64,000 bases of DNA from Candidatus Aramenus sp. CH1. Lineage in GTDB: Archaea; Thermoproteota; Thermoprotei_A; Sulfolobales; Sulfolobaceae. The number at the start of each line of letters is the position of its first letter. The first letter of the stretch is position 1. This document shows, piece after piece, positions 30,548-38,778 of the stretch. Under the pieces are notes generated by a model. The model did not search any database. It saw only the letters and a program-made list of their open reading frames with translations, and was not told the origin of the DNA. The position numbers were made by a program, and so were the translations under genes. The stretch is from contig JALBWU010000002.1 of NCBI GenBank assembly GCA_022678445.1, positions 124,001-188,000 of the forward strand. The letters are read 5' to 3'.

Positions 30548-31201
30548 TTACATACCGCGTAAGATCTCCACCATCTCCCTAGCGTTCTCTAGCATGAAGT
30601 GGTCGTTGTTGAAGAAAACGTAGATGTCCTTTGGCTTGAGTTCAACGACTTTCTTTGCCACCTCTACTAGTTCCTCCCTCGAGTACTGGTAGTTGTACCA
30701 CTCCTCCCTACCGTGCATCCTCAAGTATACCTTGCCTGTGGTGTTAAACAAGTAAGTCCCCATGGGGGAGTCTATCGACACGACCGTGCAGTCAAGGGGA
30801 GGCATGTTTTGGAACCAGCTCTCGTGTCTGAACTCCACTGCCATCCTTTCCCCAAGAAGGGAGGCGAACTTCTCCACCCTCTTCACGTTCTCCTCGGTCA
30901 TCTTGAAGCTGGGTGGCATCTGGAACAAGTAAAAGTCGGGCTTCAGCTCCTCCATCAGCGAGAAGAACCTATCCCAAGGTTGCGTGTCGCTCAGCCTCTT
31001 GACGTGAGTGATGTACTTGTGGACCTTCACTGCCCACTTTACGTTGTACTTGCTCCATCCCTTAACCTGGTTCTTGAAGGGGAAGCGGTAAAAGCTCATG
31101 TTCAGCTCCACCGCGTTTAGCCCAGAGTTCTTAACGTACCAGTCCAAGCTGTTGCCCTCGTTCCAGTCGTACGTCCAGCCGGAGGTACCTACAAATATCA
31201 T
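30548..31201 (-). CDS. DUF72 family protein
   Basis: From ATG 31201 it is a 217-residue TIM-barrel protein of the DUF72/YecE family, starting MIFVGTSGWTYDW, followed by the family phrases VELNMSFYRFP, WAVKVHKYITH and AVEFRHESW, and ending with VFFNND. An upstream start at 31243 would add 14 residues but breaks the usual GTSGWxY start of the family, so 31201 is preferred. Function of DUF72 is unsettled; a link to nucleic-acid or Fe-S metabolism has been proposed. Confidence 0.88.
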   Translation of the reverse strand: MIFVGTSGWTYDWNEGNSLDWYVKNSGLNAVELNMSFYRFPFKNQVKGWSKYNVKWAVKVHKYITHVKRLSDTQPWDRFFSLMEELKPDFYLFQMPPSFKMTEENVKRVEKFASLLGERMAVEFRHESWFQNMPPLDCTVVSIDSPMGTYLFNTTGKVYLRMHGREEWYNYQYSREELVEVAKKVVELKPKDIYVFFNNDHFMLENAREMVEILRGM

Positions 31202-31275
31202 AGGAGTTATAGGAAAGGGTAGGATAAACGCTTTGTTGACCAAACCGTTATTACCTTTCCCTCGAGTTTAGAACT

Positions 31276-32607
31276 ATGGACTGGGAGAGACTGGGGGAAA
31301 AGTTCTACAGTTACGACGAAGAGGTCAAGGACGCCGTCTACTTTGTGCTCAAGTCCAGCGAGAGGGAGGACAGACAGTCTAACGTGATATCCTTCTTCAC
31401 TGGCGTCGGGAGGGCGCTGGACAAGCTAGACGCCGAGTGGATTAAGAGGTTTGCGAGCGAGTGCGATGACTATCCACCAATATGCGAGGGGATAGCCAGG
31501 GGGATGGCGGGGCTCACGTCTTTAAGCCACGACAGGGTAGACGCGCTCCTTTCCTCTAGAACCAGTGCAGTGTTCGTCCTCTCCAAGGTGGACTTGTCTA
31601 ATCCCTCGTTAAAGGATCTGGTATTGGGGGCAATAGACAGGGTCAAGGACGAGAGGAACCTCGGAGAAGTGGGGAGGAATTTCGGCCAGAACTTCCACAA
31701 GGCGTTGAAGGAGGTGAGGGAAAAGGTGGGCGTCCTCCTCTCAAACCCCTCCTTCGCCTACGAGTTCCTCAAGGTTGTCAACTTCTCCTACTTCTCCGAT
31801 ATCTACAACTTCTCTGGGGAGGTCAACGAAGTACTGGGGGAGAGGATACTACAGCTAACCGACTTCCAGAGGAGGAAGCTGTTGCAGAAGAGCGATAGGT
31901 GGCTGGGAGCTGGCGTGGGGAAGGTCTTTGACTCCCTCCCCTTCGAGCTGAGGAAGGTCGTGATAGAGAAGTTCAGCAACTACAGGGAGTTCGCGTTAGG
32001 ACTCATAAGGTCGCTGGACTTGAACGACCTCTCAGACGAGGAACTGCAGACAGTGATGTCCTCCTGCCTAAAGGACAGCGACCTCTCCTTTCTCTTGGGC
32101 AACAGCCTAGGCAGGAACTTCCCTTCGCTTAACGAGGACTTGAAGTCCCTTGCAGAGGAGCTCTCCTCAAAGAGCGTGGACGTGGCTAGGGGTCTGGGAA
32201 ACGGATTCTCAGTCCTTTTCACGAGGTTCTTCGATTTCTACTTCTCAAGGGACGTGAGCGAGGAGGACGAGGTAAGGGTGATGCAGATAGCTTTGAACAA
32301 CGAAAACGTTGCCAAGGAGATGCTAAGGAACATGAACTTCCTCGCGGTGAGGAGGAAGGACTTGTTGCTTAAGCTTATACTGAAGCACGTGGAGTTCGTG
32401 GACGACTTCTTGAAGGCTGTGGGCAGGAGGATAGGAGAGTTCGAAGTAGAGGACGTCTTTAAGCTGAGGGACCACCTCAGGGTAATAGGGAGGCTCTACT
32501 GCGAGAACATTCCCTCCCTCTCCCCAGAGAAGAGGAGGAAAGTGCTCGAGAAGCTAAATGACCCTGAGTTCTATCAAGGCTTCGTTGAGTGTAACAGACT
32601 CTCTTGA
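31276..32607 (+). CDS. All-alpha repeat (HEAT-like solenoid) protein, unknown
   Basis: A 443-residue protein rich in Leu, Lys and Glu, with no signal peptide. A short glycine motif recurs along it, seen as GVGRAL, GIARGMAGL, EVGRNFGQNF, GAGVGKVF, NSLGRNF, ARGLGNGF and AVGRRIGEF. These lie in predicted helices separated by acidic or polar loops, as in alpha-solenoid (HEAT/ARM-like) scaffolds. It is 60 bases before the Cys-motif protein on the same strand, which suggests one operon. No catalytic motif is evident. A scaffold or adaptor role is inference. Confidence 0.6.
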   Translation: MDWERLGEKFYSYDEEVKDAVYFVLKSSEREDRQSNVISFFTGVGRALDKLDAEWIKRFASECDDYPPICEGIARGMAGLTSLSHDRVDALLSSRTSAVFVLSKVDLSNPSLKDLVLGAIDRVKDERNLGEVGRNFGQNFHKALKEVREKVGVLLSNPSFAYEFLKVVNFSYFSDIYNFSGEVNEVLGERILQLTDFQRRKLLQKSDRWLGAGVGKVFDSLPFELRKVVIEKFSNYREFALGLIRSLDLNDLSDEELQTVMSSCLKDSDLSFLLGNSLGRNFPSLNEDLKSLAEELSSKSVDVARGLGNGFSVLFTRFFDFYFSRDVSEEDEVRVMQIALNNENVAKEMLRNMNFLAVRRKDLLLKLILKHVEFVDDFLKAVGRRIGEFEVEDVFKLRDHLRVIGRLYCENIPSLSPEKRRKVLEKLNDPEFYQGFVECNRLS

Positions 32608-32667
32608 TTTTTATCGCCCTCCAGTCCAACGCTTAAGAGTTATTTTCTACGAAGGGAAATAGATCTT

Positions 32668-33174
32668 ATGTGCGATTACAAGGTCGTGGAGATAGAGAGA
32701 CCTGTGAGGAACGTCAGTAAGGTGGCCCTTATACCCAGGGAGGAGTTCAACAAGTTCTCGCAGGAGAACTACTTGAACGTGCTGAGGTTCACCAAGGAGA
32801 AGCTAAACATGAGCAAGAGCTACTATTATTACATCCTGGAACGCCTTAAGGAGTTGGGACTGATTTTCGAGAACGCCATCAACTTCAAGGCAGTCATACC
32901 CTTCCTAGTGGAGGACGGCTCCCTCAAGGTAGACAAGAGCATGATGTACGTTACCGGTAAGTACTTGATCTTCATGGATTCAGGCTCTTCGCGTTTTTCG
33001 TGTGGTAGCTGTCCAGTGAGGGCCCTCTGCTACTACGGCCTAAAGAGGGTGGCAAGCGAAATAGGGTTTAAGGTAAAGGGGAACTGCACCTTAAGCGTCT
33101 TGTGGGAGAGGGCAATAATCACTGTGTTTAACAACGTGATGTCGAGGGCAAACTCGCTGGCCTTGGACTACTGA
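32668..33174 (+). CDS. Cys-motif protein (C-x2-CP-x5-C), paralogue of 49572-50129
   Basis: A 168-residue protein. The first 95 residues look like a winged-helix or helical DNA/protein-binding module (FSQENYLNVLRF, YYYYILERLKELGLIFENAINFKAV). The C-terminal half has CGSCPVRALC plus a later GNCTLSVLWERA; these four Cys could bind Zn or an Fe-S cluster. A clear paralogue lies at 49572-50129 with the same order of motifs (SYFYYIVGKLRELGLLLDNAISFKAV, CSSCPVVETC, RNECLDRAW). Function unknown. It may form an operon with the solenoid protein and converges, with 1 base between, on the radical SAM gene. A redox- or metal-sensing regulator is one possibility. Confidence 0.65.
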   Translation: MCDYKVVEIERPVRNVSKVALIPREEFNKFSQENYLNVLRFTKEKLNMSKSYYYYILERLKELGLIFENAINFKAVIPFLVEDGSLKVDKSMMYVTGKYLIFMDSGSSRFSCGSCPVRALCYYGLKRVASEIGFKVKGNCTLSVLWERAIITVFNNVMSRANSLALDY

Positions 33175-33175
33175 G

Positions 33176-34369
33176 CTACACGAAGTGCCTTATTAGCTTC
33201 ACTACCTCCTCGTAGCTCTTCCTCCTGCAGTCTATCCCATAGAACCCCTTGCTTTCCAAGACCGAGAAGAACCTACAGCCACCCACGCACATTGGTAGGA
33301 ACTCGCAGTTGTCACACTTCCCCCTCCACACGTTCCTGGCCTCTCTGCCCGTGAACTTTCCGTTGAACTCCACAGTGCCGTCCTCCCTCAGCTTACCCTT
33401 AACGTAAAGGGGGTTCCCAGTGAAGGCCCAGCAGGGGTAGACAAGGCCCTCAGGATCCACTACTATGTCCTCGTCTACGTGGGCTACGCATATCCCCAGC
33501 CTAAACACCTCTTGCGGTATCTCAAAGCCCTCCTCCTTGGCTATCTCCCAAACCCGAGAGAGCACCTTCCCCTCCTCTTCCTTGGGCATGACGTTCTCCC
33601 AGTACTCGTTCCTGAAGACGTTCTCGTGTACTATGTGGGGGTCAACCCTTACCTTGGTAATGCCCTGTTTCTTGAGGTGGGCGAAGAGGTCCCTTACCTC
33701 CTCGACGTTCCTGTAGTCCACGTTCACCCTAAGTACCACGTTGGTGTGGTCTTGGGCGTAGGCTAAGTTCTTGACTATGACGTCGAACGAGCCCTTCCCT
33801 CCGACGAAATACCTCCTCTTGTCGTGTACTTCTCTAGGGCCGTCTAGGGTTATTTGCACGTGGGATAGACCTAGGGAGTTCAACTTGTCCAGTACCCAGG
33901 GCGTCAGGAGGGAGCCATTGGTCACGACGCTAAAGGAGTAGTTCAGGTCTGACAACTGCTTGGAGATCTCCTCTATCCTCCTCATCTCTAGGAGGGGCTC
34001 TCCGCCGAAGTATGTGACCCTTACCCTGCTCTTTGCGTTCTTCCTCACGTAGTTTACGAATCCCCTCACCACCTCGTCCCTCACTCCGCCTTTCCTCCTG
34101 AAAGCCTTCTGGAAGCAGTAGACGCAGTCGAAGTTGCAGTCGTAAGTCAATACTAACGTGGGCTCTAGGACGTCCTTCTTCACTAGCTTTTCTGGGTCAA
34201 AGTCGCCGTCGCTAAAGCCCTCCTCCACTACCTCGCGGAGGTTTGGCGGTATCTCTCCCCTCCTAAGGGCGACCATTTCCTCCTTAGACACCCTGATGGC
34301 GTAACCGGTTAAAGTGTTGAAGACCACGTTATAATCGTAAAGAAAAACGTTGAATTTAGAGAGTTTCAC
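33176..34369 (-). CDS. Radical SAM/SPASM domain peptide-modifying enzyme
   Basis: A 397-residue enzyme. Residues 1-65 form an N-terminal module typical of peptide maturases ([19 protein letters not shown]). The AdoMet cluster motif is CNFDCVYC (Cys78, 82, 85). GGEPLLE follows, then a C-terminal SPASM region: [18 protein letters not shown]-x5-C-x3-C in [14 protein letters not shown], and a last IDC, enough Cys for two auxiliary [4Fe-4S] clusters. Such enzymes make thioether or C-C crosslinks in ribosomal peptides or activate sulfatases; no sulfatase is nearby. Start is GTG 34369, with GAGGTG overlapping the TGA of a 23-codon frame just upstream. Confidence 0.9.
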   Translation of the reverse strand: MKLSKFNVFLYDYNVVFNTLTGYAIRVSKEEMVALRRGEIPPNLREVVEEGFSDGDFDPEKLVKKDVLEPTLVLTYDCNFDCVYCFQKAFRRKGGVRDEVVRGFVNYVRKNAKSRVRVTYFGGEPLLEMRRIEEISKQLSDLNYSFSVVTNGSLLTPWVLDKLNSLGLSHVQITLDGPREVHDKRRYFVGGKGSFDVIVKNLAYAQDHTNVVLRVNVDYRNVEEVRDLFAHLKKQGITKVRVDPHIVHENVFRNEYWENVMPKEEEGKVLSRVWEIAKEEGFEIPQEVFRLGICVAHVDEDIVVDPEGLVYPCWAFTGNPLYVKGKLREDGTVEFNGKFTGREARNVWRGKCDNCEFLPMCVGGCRFFSVLESKGFYGIDCRRKSYEEVVKLIRHFV

Positions 34370-34381
34370 TCCCCTTCCACC

Positions 34382-34453
34382 TCACTGTCCCCATGAAGGG
34401 GAGTAGTTGCACCTTCCCATTTTCCTCTCGATCTTGACTACTTTTCTTTCCAT
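34382..34453 (-). CDS. Candidate 23-residue RiPP precursor peptide
   Basis: ATG 34453 to TGA 34382 encodes a basic N-terminal part MERKVVKIERKMGR and a tail CNYSPSWGQ. The stop lies 12 bases before the GTG of the radical SAM/SPASM gene, and the Shine-Dalgarno-like GAGGTG of that gene overlaps the peptide stop codon, indicating translational coupling. A TTTATCC TATA-like box lies about 24-28 bases upstream of the ATG. Length is in the range of PqqA-like precursors. A leader followed by a short Cys/Tyr/Trp core fits RiPP substrates, but the ORF is short enough to arise by chance, so it needs conservation evidence. Confidence 0.5.
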   Translation of the reverse strand: MERKVVKIERKMGRCNYSPSWGQ

Positions 34454-34684
34454 GGGAAAGAGATACATGCTGTGGATAAAGGCATATCACTAAACAGTCC
34501 AAGGCGAGAAACGTGAAACCTTGTTAAATCTGAGCGAGACGTTAGTTTGACCTTTTAATCGACGCATAGACAGAAGGTGGTGGCCTGAATGCTATGCAGG
34601 GTATCGTAAAGTATCTGGGCTTTTACGTTTGGCTCCGATTTCAAACCCTTCGTATTTAAACCTTCGCTGGTACTATAAAACATA

Positions 34685-35257
34685 ATGTCAAACCCTTACC
34701 TCTACAACGCCGTCTGTAGGCCAGTTGGTTTGGGCTCAAAAATAGTCCAACTGAGGGTAGGCCACCAGCTAGACATGAAAGCGTTGAGCAAGGACCTTAA
34801 GGTGCTCTTTAGATCCCAGGGTTTTACAGTGTACACAATCTACAGTCCTAACGTGTTAGTCCTGCAGATCCACGCTTTTGGGGTGAGGGGGCACTACTAC
34901 ACAGTGAAGGTATGTCAAAGCGGTGGCGTCGTCCTAGTTGAGGCTGGGATAACTAACGGGAGGGTGCTGTTAGAGGAGGCAGGAGTATCTTCCGCAATAG
35001 GGACTATTTCCGACCTACTTCTGCACGACAAGCTGGTAGCGTTAATATCTGGGGCCTTTGCAGGGGTTGACGTGGCAAGCGTGTTGGGAAGTTACCAACA
35101 GGAGGAGGCGATAATACAACAAGTAATTAACACCATATACTCTTATGGTGTTCAGCCAAGTAATGTTCAGGCAAACTCTCCCCGTTGTCCCAACTGCGGT
35201 CAGGAGGTTAAGGAGTACTTCAAGTTCTGTCCAAACTGCGGTTACAGGCTAAAGTAA
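34685..35257 (+). CDS. Zinc-ribbon protein of unknown function
   Basis: A 190-residue protein. The C-terminal 25 residues hold two Cys pairs, CPNCGQEVKEYFKF then CPNCGYRLK, a typical zinc ribbon. The N-terminal 140 residues have alternating beta strands and helices (VLVLQIHAFGVRGHYYTVKV, LISGAFAGVDVASVLG) with no family I can name. Its last 16 bases overlap the convergent next gene. A role in nucleic-acid or protein binding is likely but unproven. Confidence 0.7.
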   Translation: MSNPYLYNAVCRPVGLGSKIVQLRVGHQLDMKALSKDLKVLFRSQGFTVYTIYSPNVLVLQIHAFGVRGHYYTVKVCQSGGVVLVEAGITNGRVLLEEAGVSSAIGTISDLLLHDKLVALISGAFAGVDVASVLGSYQQEEAIIQQVINTIYSYGVQPSNVQANSPRCPNCGQEVKEYFKFCPNCGYRLK

Positions 35258-36366
35258 GAGCGAACAAGCAGGAGAAGGAACTTGAAGAAGTTCCTCCTGA
35301 GGTTTAGCCTCTTTAAGTACTCTCCCTTGGTCTCCGCGTTCTTCCTTAAGACGTAGCCGGCGACCCTTGCAAACTTAAATCGGAGTAACCCCCTGTTATG
35401 GAGCCAGCACTGGTAGAGCACTTCGTAGTACTTAGGGGTACTGGGCAAAGGGATCAAAATAGACTTAAAGCCAATGTACTCAGTCACCTTCTCTTCCTCT
35501 ACGTATATGGTAGGGTAGATGAAGTTCTCGTTGAGCTCCTTAAGTACTTCTCTCTCAATCTCTTCTACCCTGCACGAGCTCCGCTTGCTAAGGAGCGCTG
35601 GAGACCTCCAGTTTCGTTCGTTTAGCCCCAGGATCTTCCTTACCGCCTGGAGGTCCACATTAGCTGAGGACTCCTGGGTTATGTGGGAGAAGTAGACCTC
35701 TCCGTACTCCTTTGCAGTCCTCAGGAGGACTTCGAGTCCCTCGCCGTAAGAGAAGAGGTCGTTGGAGATCAAGTTCACCCTCCCCCTTCTGGACTGAACC
35801 CTCAGCTCTTCCTTCACCACGTTCATTGGTACCCTTCTCTCGCCTCTTATTACCTCTACCTCCGATAGGGAAGAGGGCGACTTTATTGGAAAGAACCTCT
35901 TCGCCTTCTCTCCGTAGACTACTTTGGGGAACTCCCCTTGACGTAATAGCTTTGGAAGGGTCTCCTCAGCCTCTCCCACGAATACCGTGTCCACCCAGTC
36001 TGGAGGGTCTAACGCCAGTTCCCAGCTCCCTGGTCCCCCAACTATAACCTTAAACTTCCTTCTCAACACCCTTAGCCTCTCTGAAAACATCCGGAAAGCC
36101 TCAACGTGGAATGGAGGATCTCCGAAGACCTCCTGAAGCCCCCTGGAGACCTCTGTCATCCCAAGCGGGTCGTTGACGTATACCCCTAGGACTCCGCCAG
36201 GGAGATTCTCTAGGGACTCTGGTCTAACCACTTTAGCTCCTGCTATTGTCTCTATCTTCCTAACTCCGTAGGGCGGGTACTTGTTCTTTCTGTAAAAAGG
36301 TGGAATTAGCCTCCTTGGAAGTGAGGAATACGAGTAAAAGGTGCCCTCGTCAGCTGTGATGAACAC
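35242..36366 (-). CDS. Cobalamin-radical-SAM-like protein lacking cluster cysteines
   Basis: A 374-residue protein with the N-terminal layout of B12-binding radical SAM proteins: opening ITADEGTF, then VIVGGPGSWELAL and VDTVFVGEAEETLPKLL, the usual Rossmann-like cobalamin-binding half. Where the family has a Cys-x3-Cys-x2-Cys motif after (E/S)xxRGC, this protein has VEVIRGERRVPMNVVKEEL. Only two Cys exist in the whole chain, neither able to form the motif. So it probably lost AdoMet-cluster chemistry and may be a decoy, regulator or scaffold. The frame is intact. It overlaps the zinc-ribbon gene 3' end and shares a strand with the YkgJ-type gene. Confidence 0.72.
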   Translation of the reverse strand: MFITADEGTFYSYSSLPRRLIPPFYRKNKYPPYGVRKIETIAGAKVVRPESLENLPGGVLGVYVNDPLGMTEVSRGLQEVFGDPPFHVEAFRMFSERLRVLRRKFKVIVGGPGSWELALDPPDWVDTVFVGEAEETLPKLLRQGEFPKVVYGEKAKRFFPIKSPSSLSEVEVIRGERRVPMNVVKEELRVQSRRGRVNLISNDLFSYGEGLEVLLRTAKEYGEVYFSHITQESSANVDLQAVRKILGLNERNWRSPALLSKRSSCRVEEIEREVLKELNENFIYPTIYVEEEKVTEYIGFKSILIPLPSTPKYYEVLYQCWLHNRGLLRFKFARVAGYVLRKNAETKGEYLKRLNLRRNFFKFLLLLVRSYFSL

Positions 36367-36393
36367 GTCAGTTACCCTATGGGAAACCCTCGT

Positions 36394-36996
36394 TTATTTT
36401 CTTTTCTCTCCGCCGAACCTCTTTACCAGTTCCTCCAGAAGTTCGAGGGGAGAAGGTGCCCTGCCCAGACCTCTTTCCATTTCCCTCGTTACCTCGTCCA
36501 CTACCTCTTTTACCTTCTTACCTGCGATACAGTAGTCGGGGACCATGAACGAAGGTATGCCTCCAGCGTAGTTGTCAATTACCTCCTTTTGCTCGTCTTC
36601 CGTAGAGAAGGGAAAGGAGAGGCAGGCATAGGGCTTGAAGTTGTGTATCTTGCACTTCCAACCGTCTTGGTAAGGGCAAGGTCTAGGCAGAAGGTAAAAC
36701 TCGCCCTGCTTCTTCAGTTCCAGCTTTGGCATCCTAAGTTTCATCTCCTCGTAGTCAAAAGGGAAGACAGGGACTGGGTTCCCCGACCTGCAGCACTTCC
36801 CGCCGCACTTCCTGCAGTACTCACTCACGTCTATCAAGGAGTTCATGGCTATTTGATATACTACAGAGTAAAGGGCGGGCTTCACTTGCGGGATACCTAG
36901 GTAAGGTCTCAGAGCGTCAAGTAAGTCCCGAAAAGCTTTAACATCTCCCTTCAAGGAGGACTTTGTGAGTTTGTTAAGAAAAATGACGTCGATCAT
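36394..36996 (-). CDS. YkgJ family cysteine-cluster protein
   Basis: A 200-residue protein with the CxxCxxxCC-type motif CRKCGGKCCRSG near residue 59, followed by CPYQDGWKCKIH and ACLSFPF, the layout of the YkgJ/DUF zinc- or Fe-S-binding family. It lies upstream of the B12-like protein on the minus strand, 27 bases apart, so they may be one operon. The role of the family is unclear, with suggestions of Zn or Fe-S handling. Confidence 0.85.
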   Translation of the reverse strand: MIDVIFLNKLTKSSLKGDVKAFRDLLDALRPYLGIPQVKPALYSVVYQIAMNSLIDVSEYCRKCGGKCCRSGNPVPVFPFDYEEMKLRMPKLELKKQGEFYLLPRPCPYQDGWKCKIHNFKPYACLSFPFSTEDEQKEVIDNYAGGIPSFMVPDYCIAGKKVKEVVDEVTREMERGLGRAPSPLELLEELVKRFGGEKRK

Positions 36997-37445
36997 AAAG
37001 TGAGAGTAGGATTTTCAAAAAATAAACCTTGTTTCAAAGCTGAAGAGCCAATCGAGTCCACCTATTTCACGATAGTTTTCCGAGACTAGAACCTCGTCTT
37101 GTCAAAGCCTCGATTTGGGAGCTCGTTGTTTAACGTTGTTGTAGATCAACGCCTTCACGATTACCAACCGTGATCATCTAGTTTACCTTCACGGTCAAAG
37201 TAACGTATCTCAGAGTCTCCACGTACCTCCTAACAATTATAGCTGATTATAAATATTTATAAATAAACATAATATCTTTTATTACATAAAAAAGGTTACT
37301 CTGTAAATCGTAAAGTAAACTAGGCATCTCAATTTCATGTTGCAAGAAATTTTCGAAAATTTCTTGAAAATTTAAATAGAAACTCCGCTTTTATCTAAAA
37401 CATTTCTCTTTATCGGCTTAAATCGATACTTCGCAATTACTATAT
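36997..37445. other. 449-base regulatory interval before the molybdenum hydroxylase operon
   Basis: There is no ORF of note. The right half is strongly AT-rich, with several TATA-like runs (ATAAATATTTATAAAT at about 37249-37264 and AAATTTAAATAG at about 37367-37378). The second lies just after a perfect palindrome and fits a promoter with a leader of about 40 bases for the coxM gene at 37446. The left half contains no feature I can name. Confidence 0.5.
37343..37366. promoter_or_regulatory. Perfect 24-bp palindrome, candidate operator
   Basis: CAAGAAATTTTC is followed directly by its reverse complement GAAAATTTCTTG. It abuts the TATA-like AAATTTAAATAG of the downstream operon, so a dimeric regulator bound here would compete with TBP/TFB or recruit them. 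It could also form a hairpin in RNA, but its position upstream of the promoter makes a DNA operator more likely. Confidence 0.55.
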
Positions 37446-38309
37446 ATGTACCCGCCGGAATTTACGTATGTGAGGGCGGACAACTTAAGTGAAGCCCTCG
37501 ACTTTCTCTCTAGCCACGAAAACTCGAGGCCGTTGGCGGGAGGACAGAGCCTTCTTCCAATGCTGAAGCTCAGGGTAATACAGCCAGACTACGTAGTGGA
37601 CATAGGTAGGCTCAACGAGCTGAAGTACGTGAGGAGCGTGGTGGAAGGGTTAAGGATAGGGGCTCTAACAACTTACAACGAGTTGTTGAAGAGCGACCAA
37701 GTAAAGGTATTGGCACCCCTCCTTTACCAAGCCGTGAAGACAGTTGGGGACTTCCAAGTGAGAAACGTGGGGACCCTAGGGGGCTCCGTGTCCCAGGCTG
37801 ACCCCGCCTCCGACGCTCCAGTGGCGTTAACAGCCTTGGAGGCGGAATTCACGTTGTCCTCAAAGGGAGGTAACAGGGTGGTCAAGGCGACGGAGTTCTT
37901 CCAGGGTCCCTTCACCACGTCGTTGAGGAGCGATGAACTGGTGACAGAGATCTCGGTGCCAGCCCTAGACGGCTACGTTGTCAAGTACAGGAAGGTTGTC
38001 AGAAGGGCAGGGGACTACGCGTTGGCTTCAATGGCGTTGGCGGTAAAGCTGAGGGGAGGGGAAGTGGAGGACATGAGGCTTTCCCTTGGAGGCGTGCACG
38101 ACAGGCCTTTTAGGGCGTTTGAGGTGGAGAAGATGGTGATTGGCAAGAAGCTCGACGAGAGTCTGGCAAAGGAGGTAGCGGAAAAGGTATCCTCTCAGAT
38201 CAACCCTCCCTCAGATCACAGGGGTGGCCCATGGTACAGGAGGGAGGTAGTGAAGCTCATGGTCGAGAAGGCCTTAATGGAGGTGAAAGCAGGTGTTGGT
38301 GGTCAATAA
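37446..38309 (+). CDS. coxM: Molybdenum hydroxylase, FAD-binding medium subunit (glyceraldehyde oxidoreductase type)
   Basis: A 287-residue FAD subunit of the xanthine oxidase family. The FAD motifs are AGGQSLLP (residues 32-39) and [16 protein letters not shown] (residues about 113-128). It passes electrons from the Fe-S subunit to an acceptor. In Sulfolobales, homologous three-subunit enzymes oxidise glyceraldehyde in the non-phosphorylative Entner-Doudoroff pathway. It is first in an M-S-L operon, overlapping the small subunit by 17 bases. Confidence 0.93.
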   Translation: MYPPEFTYVRADNLSEALDFLSSHENSRPLAGGQSLLPMLKLRVIQPDYVVDIGRLNELKYVRSVVEGLRIGALTTYNELLKSDQVKVLAPLLYQAVKTVGDFQVRNVGTLGGSVSQADPASDAPVALTALEAEFTLSSKGGNRVVKATEFFQGPFTTSLRSDELVTEISVPALDGYVVKYRKVVRRAGDYALASMALAVKLRGGEVEDMRLSLGGVHDRPFRAFEVEKMVIGKKLDESLAKEVAEKVSSQINPPSDHRGGPWYRREVVKLMVEKALMEVKAGVGGQ

Positions 38310-38778
38310 GGGGGAGAAGGTCAAGGTAAGGATAAGGGTAAACGGCGTGTGGTACGAGAAGTACGTAAGCCCGAGGATGTTGCTTGTGGACTTCCTGAGG
38401 GACGAGCTCAACTTGACTGGCACTAAAGTGGGTTGTGATACGACAACGTGTGGGGCATGTACCGTCCTCTTGAATGGAAAGTCCGTGAAGTCGTGCACTG
38501 TTCTGGCAGTGCAAGCTGATGGAGGTGAGGTCACTACGATAGAGGGGTTAAGCGTGGACTCCAAGTTACATCCCATACAAAAGGCTTTCGAGGACAACTT
38601 CGCCCTCCAGTGTGGTTTCTGCACTCCCGGGATGATAGTACAGAGCTACGCCCTACTGAAGGAGAACCCGAATCCCACGGAAGAGGAGATAAGGGACGGG
38701 ATACACGGCAACATATGCAGGTGTACTGGTTATCAGAACATAGTTAAGGCAATACAGGACGCCTCTAGGAGGATGTGA
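38293..38778 (+). CDS. coxS: Molybdenum hydroxylase, 2Fe-2S small subunit
   Basis: A 161-residue subunit with two [2Fe-2S] clusters. The plant-ferredoxin-type N-domain has [16 protein letters not shown]; the C-terminal helical domain has CGFCTPGM and CRCTGYQ. It starts with GTG 38293 (TTG 38296 and GTG 38299 are alternatives), inside the end of the medium subunit, and its stop overlaps the ATG of the large subunit by four bases. It links the Mo centre to FAD. Confidence 0.94.
   Translation: MLVVNKGEKVKVRIRVNGVWYEKYVSPRMLLVDFLRDELNLTGTKVGCDTTTCGACTVLLNGKSVKSCTVLAVQADGGEVTTIEGLSVDSKLHPIQKAFEDNFALQCGFCTPGMIVQSYALLKENPNPTEEEIRDGIHGNICRCTGYQNIVKAIQDASRRM

Noticed and set aside
30548-31243. Longer start (31243) of the DUF72 gene
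   Set aside because: The 14 extra residues precede the conserved GTSGWTY start of the family, so ATG 31201 was chosen.
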